From assembly GCA_002692855.1 (NCBI GenBank), contig NZMJ01000066.1:12193-50567 (forward strand): a DNA stretch of 38,375 nt. The letters run 5' to 3'. This stretch comes from Maricaulis sp. GTDB taxonomy: Bacteria; Pseudomonadota; Alphaproteobacteria; Caulobacterales; Maricaulaceae. The notes beneath the pieces were generated by a model, which was not told the origin of the DNA, made no database searches, and worked only from the letters and a program-made list of their open reading frames with translations. The position numbers and the translations under genes are program-made. Below, piece after piece: positions 35,690-38,375 of this stretch (its first letter is position 1; each line of letters starts with the position of its first letter).

Positions 35690-35810
35690 TTGACTCCGAT
35701 GCAGCGCGGGCGTAAGTCCCGCCGCTCACAGCGCAAGCGTCATTGCTTGCCTTGACCAGCCCGACGAGGCTGGCGAGGTCCTCCGGTCAGCGAGTTTTCG
35801 CCCGCCGGAG
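35690..35810 (+). ncRNA. Tandem-hairpin leader upstream of ffh
   Basis: Four stem-loops follow one another: GCGGG/CCCGC (35706-35722), GCAAGC/GCTTGC (35733-35750), CCAGCC/GGCTGG (35756-35773) and a two-part stem CTCCGG/CCGGAG with inner GCGA-GTTT-TCGC (35781-35810). The middle two are perfect 6-bp stems with 6-base loops. A possible promoter (TTGACT at 35690-35695, TAAGTC at 35713-35718) would put the start near 35725, so hairpins 2-4 would lie in the 5' leader of ffh mRNA. It is not SRP RNA: the conserved GGTCAGG and GGAAG-AGCAG loop bases are missing. It may be a leader regulating ffh or a separate small RNA. Confidence 0.5.
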
Positions 35811-35851
35811 TGCGATAGCCGTTGCGCTGTAGGCAGAATTGATGGGGTCGC

Positions 35852-37372
35852 ATGTTCGACGCGCTGACAGAACGGCTTTCAAAAGCCTTTGATACGATCA
35901 CCGGCCGCGGTGTCCTGTCCGAGAAGGACGTGGATGCCGCGCTGCGCGAGATGCGTGTCGCCCTTCTGGAAGCCGATGTCGCCCTGCCGGTGGTGAAGGA
36001 TTTCACGTCGAAAGTGCGCGAACGCGCCATCGGCGAGGATGTGATCAAGGCCGTCGCGCCGGGCCAGCAGGTCGTGAAGATCGTTCATGACGTGCTGGTC
36101 GATCTGCTCGGCGGGCCGGGTGAACCCGAAGGCCTCAGCCTGGAAGGCGAGCCGCCGGTCGCGATCCTGATGGCGGGCCTGCAAGGCTCGGGCAAGACCA
36201 CGACCGCCGCCAAGCTGGCGCGCCGCATCCAGAAGACCGAGAAGAAGCGCGTCCTTCTGGCCTCGCTCGATACCCGCCGCCCGGCGGCGATGGAGCAATT
36301 GCAGCAGATGGCCGCGCAGGCCGAAGCCGGCTTCCTGCCCATCGTGGCGGGCCAGACGGCGGTCGAGATCGCCAAGCGGGCGATGAATGCCGGCAGGCTG
36401 CAAGGCTATGACGTCGTCATCCTCGATACCGCCGGCCGGACCTCGATCGACGAAGACCTGATGTCGGAAGCCAAGGCGATTTCCGACGTGGCGCGGCCGC
36501 GCGAGACGCTGCTGGTCGCCGATGCGCTGACCGGTCAGGACGCGGTGGAAACCGCCAAGCGCTTCCATGAACGCCTGCCGCTGACCGGCCTCGTGCTGAC
36601 CCGTATGGACGGCGACGGGCGCGGCGGTGCGGCGCTGTCGATGCGCCATGTCACCGGCCTGCCGGTGAAATTCGTCGGCACGTCGGAAAAGGTCGACGGG
36701 CTCGACATGTTCGACGCCCAGCGGATGGCCGGGCGGATTCTCGGGCGCGGCGACATCGTCTCGCTGGTCGAGCGCGCCGCGGAAGATGTCGACAAGGACA
36801 AGGCCGAACGCCTCGCCAAGAAGATGGCGAAGGGCAAGTTCGACCTGGAGGACATGGCCGAGCAATTCGCCCAGATGCAGAAGATGGGCGGGCTCAGCGG
36901 CATTCTCGGCTTCCTGCCGGGGATGAACAAGGCAGCGCAGGGCCAGATGGCCGCCGCCGGTCTCGACGACAAGATGCTGAAGCGCCAGGGCGCGATCATC
37001 TCGTCGATGACCCGGCAGGAAAAGCGCAAGCCCGAACTGCTCAAGGCTTCCCGCAAGCGCCGCATTGCAGCGGGCGCAGGCGTCGAGGTCCAGGACGTCA
37101 ACCGTCTCCTCAAGATGCACCGGCAGATGTCGGACATGATGAAGAAGGCCGGCAAGAAGGGCGCGAAAGGCCTGATGGCCGGCATGACACCGCCCGGCGG
37201 CGGCCCGAACCCGGAACTGATCGAGCGCATGAAGGGCAACAAGGGCGGCGCCGCCGGCGGATTGCCCGGTCTTCCCGGCTCGGGGTCCGGCAGCACGCTT
37301 CCCGGCCTGCCCGGTGGCGGCACGCCGCCGCTCGGACCTGACGGCCTGCCGATCGGCTGGGGCAAGAAATGA
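35852..37372 (+). CDS. ffh: Signal recognition particle protein Ffh
   Basis: The 506-residue GTPase binds SRP RNA and signal sequences. The N domain is residues 1-90, G1 GLQGSGKTT is at 109-117, DTRRPAAMEQL, DTAGRTSIDEDLM and TRMDGDGRGGAALS follow, and the Met-rich M domain covers about 300-435 with the RNA-binding region SSMTRQEKRKPELLKASRKRRIAAGAG. The last 70 residues are a Gly/Pro-rich tail (GLPGLPGSGSGSTLPGLPG) not needed in E. coli Ffh. GGGG lies four bases before the ATG. A four-base overlap links it to the next gene, and rpsP follows, a common order in bacteria. Confidence 0.97.
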   Translation: MFDALTERLSKAFDTITGRGVLSEKDVDAALREMRVALLEADVALPVVKDFTSKVRERAIGEDVIKAVAPGQQVVKIVHDVLVDLLGGPGEPEGLSLEGEPPVAILMAGLQGSGKTTTAAKLARRIQKTEKKRVLLASLDTRRPAAMEQLQQMAAQAEAGFLPIVAGQTAVEIAKRAMNAGRLQGYDVVILDTAGRTSIDEDLMSEAKAISDVARPRETLLVADALTGQDAVETAKRFHERLPLTGLVLTRMDGDGRGGAALSMRHVTGLPVKFVGTSEKVDGLDMFDAQRMAGRILGRGDIVSLVERAAEDVDKDKAERLAKKMAKGKFDLEDMAEQFAQMQKMGGLSGILGFLPGMNKAAQGQMAAAGLDDKMLKRQGAIISSMTRQEKRKPELLKASRKRRIAAGAGVEVQDVNRLLKMHRQMSDMMKKAGKKGAKGLMAGMTPPGGGPNPELIERMKGNKGGAAGGLPGLPGSGSGSTLPGLPGGGTPPLGPDGLPIGWGKK

Positions 37373-37830
37373 TCCTGCCCGCGATCATATTGGCGCTGTT
37401 GGCACAGGAGGCAGATGTCGCGCCGATCGAGCGGCGCGAACCGGTCTATCCGATGATCGGCGCGATGTATGGCATCGAGGCCAATTGCCAGGTCCGGTTC
37501 GACGTGAATGCCGAAGGCCGCACAGAGAACATGTGCGCCGTTTGCGCCACCAGCGCTCCGCCGGAACTGCCCGCGTCCGCGATGGACTATGTGGTCCAGC
37601 AATTCATGAACGCCTCGCAGGATGCGGTGGCCGAGTGGCGCTACACCTCGATCGGGCGGCTGCGTCCGCACGTCCAAACCCAGTTCATTTTCCGGCTGCG
37701 CGACGAGCACGGCAACGAGACGAATGTCGAATTGTCTTCGCCCTCGCCGGATGAATGCGACTCCAACCGAATTTCGTATCTCTCAACACCGAACTCTCCC
37801 AACCAAGGACTGAACTCAAATGGCTCTTAA
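37369..37830 (+). CDS. TonB C-terminal-like protein between ffh and rpsP
   Basis: The 153-residue protein begins with a short hydrophobic segment ([13 protein letters not shown]) that may be a signal or anchor. Residues 20-110 read [29 protein letters not shown], then [10 protein letters not shown]...DAVAEWRYT, which is the pattern of a TonB C-terminal domain (PxYP...G...V.V.F.V...G, then AVxxWRF). It lacks the Pro-rich spacer of full TonB. Its start overlaps the ffh stop (ATGA), and its last four codons overlap the start of rpsP. The final 25 residues are Asn/Ser/Pro-rich and less GC-rich, so the true end may be a decayed or extended tail. Confidence 0.68.
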   Translation: MILPAIILALLAQEADVAPIERREPVYPMIGAMYGIEANCQVRFDVNAEGRTENMCAVCATSAPPELPASAMDYVVQQFMNASQDAVAEWRYTSIGRLRPHVQTQFIFRLRDEHGNETNVELSSPSPDECDSNRISYLSTPNSPNQGLNSNGS

Positions 37831-38314
37831 AATTCGTCTCGCCCGTGGTGGCACCAAGAAGCGTCCCTTCTACTCGGTCGTCATCGCCGACAGCCGCTAT
37901 GCGCGCGATGGCCGCTTCATCGAGAAGATCGGCACCTACAACCCGATGCTCCCCAAGGACGGCGAGCGCGTGAAGATCGACACCGAGAAGGCGCTCGAAT
38001 GGTACAAGAAGGGCGCCCGTCCGACCGACCGCGTCGCGCGCTTCCTGGCCCAGCTGGACGGCGAGAACTTCTCGTTCTCCAACAGCAACAACCCAAATAA
38101 GGCCAAGCCGGGCCAGAAGGCGCAGGAACGCGCCGCCGAGAAGGCCGAGAAGGAAGAGGCCCTGAAGGCCGCTGCCGAGGAAGCCAAGAACGCTCCGGCC
38201 GAAGAAGAAGCCCCGGCTGAAGAAGCCGCTGCCGAAGAGGCTCCCGCCGAGGAAGCCGCTGCGGAAGAAGCACCTGCTGAAGCGGCTGCAGACGAAGACA
38301 AGAAGGAAGGCTGA
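37820..38314 (+). CDS. rpsP: 30S ribosomal protein S16 with Ala/Glu-rich tail
   Basis: The 164-residue protein has the S16 core at residues 1-80 ([42 protein letters not shown], then [19 protein letters not shown]). E. coli S16 is 82 residues; here a long tail follows, first Lys/Glu-rich, then near-repeats of [10 protein letters not shown]. Such tails occur in some Alphaproteobacteria. AAGGA lies ten bases before the ATG. The gene starts inside the end of the TonB-C-like gene. rimM, trmD and rplS would be expected next, outside the window. Confidence 0.96.
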   Translation: MALKIRLARGGTKKRPFYSVVIADSRYARDGRFIEKIGTYNPMLPKDGERVKIDTEKALEWYKKGARPTDRVARFLAQLDGENFSFSNSNNPNKAKPGQKAQERAAEKAEKEEALKAAAEEAKNAPAEEEAPAEEAAAEEAPAEEAAAEEAPAEAAADEDKKEG

Positions 38315-38325
38315 GGCCTTTCTTC
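38302..38325 (+). promoter_or_regulatory. Hairpin with the rpsP stop codon in its loop
   Basis: GAAGGAAGGC (38302-38311) pairs with GCCTTTCTTC (38316-38325) with one G-T pair, and the loop TGAG contains the TGA stop of rpsP. No T-run follows, so it is not a simple terminator. It could slow ribosomes at the stop, protect the 3' end after cleavage or weaken read-through into the next gene. Confidence 0.55.
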
Positions 38326-38328
38326 CCC

Positions 38329-38371
38329 CCTCCACCGCTTCGCGGTCCCCCTCCCCCGTAAACGGGGGAGG
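38329..38371. repeat. C-rich palindromic repeat after rpsP
   Basis: CTCCACCGCTTCGCGGTCC contains the small palindrome CCGC-TTC-GCGG, and CTCCCCCGT (38351-38359) pairs with ACGGGGGAG (38362-38370) across a two-base gap. This combination is characteristic of dispersed intergenic repeats in Caulobacter-like bacteria, from general memory. AAAA rather than T follows on the plus strand. It reaches the window edge, so its full extent is not seen. Confidence 0.65.
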
Positions 38372-38375
38372 AAAA

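Noticed and set aside
35690..35851. SRP RNA (ffs) upstream of ffh
   Set aside because: The region is hairpin-rich but lacks the conserved GGTCAGG and GGAAG/AGCAG bases of the SRP RNA apical loop, so it is listed only as a structured leader.

Overview
The window is GC-rich chromosomal DNA of an alphaproteobacterium. The gene set fits Caulobacterales/Maricaulales (Hyphomonadaceae or Maricaulaceae type): a DUF2794 gene, an acnA next to ccmA-ccmB-ccmC-ccmD-ccmG, a dapF/mtaB/ftsY/ispZ cluster on one strand, an ffh-rpsP pair, OxyR facing an AhpC/AhpD pair, and lipoproteins with an LAAC lipobox. The genus is an inference from gene content and order. No tRNA, rRNA, CRISPR array, prophage, insertion sequence or plasmid function was recognised, and this is mostly ordinary core and near-core chromosome.

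Layout. 1-2.3 kb: the 3' end of an unidentified gene, an RNA 2',3'-cyclic phosphodiesterase (thpR), a Bax-inhibitor-1-type membrane protein with a clear terminator, and DUF2794. 2.6-7.4 kb: an overlapping operon for a GldA/GldF/GldG-type ABC system with a DUF4340 protein, followed by a glyoxalase-fold protein. 7.4-7.9 kb: a GIY-YIG nuclease gene bracketed by three copies of one palindrome. 7.9-11.4 kb: a DUF1223 thioredoxin-like protein and aconitase. 11.5-15.3 kb: cytochrome c maturation genes ccmA, ccmB, ccmC, ccmD and ccmG, interrupted by a DUF3298-like lipoprotein. 15.3-22.1 kb, all on the minus strand: dapF, trkH, mtaB, ftsY, an EamA transporter, ispZ and a MarR regulator with a lysine-rich tail. 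22.2-26 kb: a prolyl-oligopeptidase lipoprotein, a glycerate-kinase-like P-loop protein and an unknown four-helix membrane protein. 26-26.8 kb: an arsR-arsI pair. 27-29.3 kb: oxyR divergent from ahpC-ahpD. 29.4-31.8 kb: a small His-rich membrane protein, a dicarboxylate/amino-acid symporter and a membrane-anchored unknown. 31.8-34 kb: a patatin/beta-barrel protein. 34.1-35.6 kb: two small membrane proteins and an aspartoacylase-family hydrolase. 35.7-38.3 kb: a hairpin-rich leader, ffh, a TonB-C-like protein and rpsP.

How the genes work together. Several clusters form functional units: protein targeting (ftsY and ffh are both here, 17 kb apart), periplasmic heme and thiol chemistry (ccm genes), peroxide defence (OxyR senses, AhpC reduces, AhpD recycles AhpC), and organoarsenical detoxification (ArsR with the ArsI lyase).

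No clearly new multi-gene system is visible. The items most worth following are the GIY-YIG gene framed by GTCCCGG-N7-CCGGGAC palindromes, the tandem-hairpin leader upstream of ffh, the nested hairpins between ahpC and ahpD, the histone-like tail on the MarR protein, and the likely leaderless His-rich membrane protein. Intergenic stretches not listed separately (883-1117, 11402-11568, 22128-22212, 34014-34135) are divergent promoter regions in which I could not fix promoter elements.
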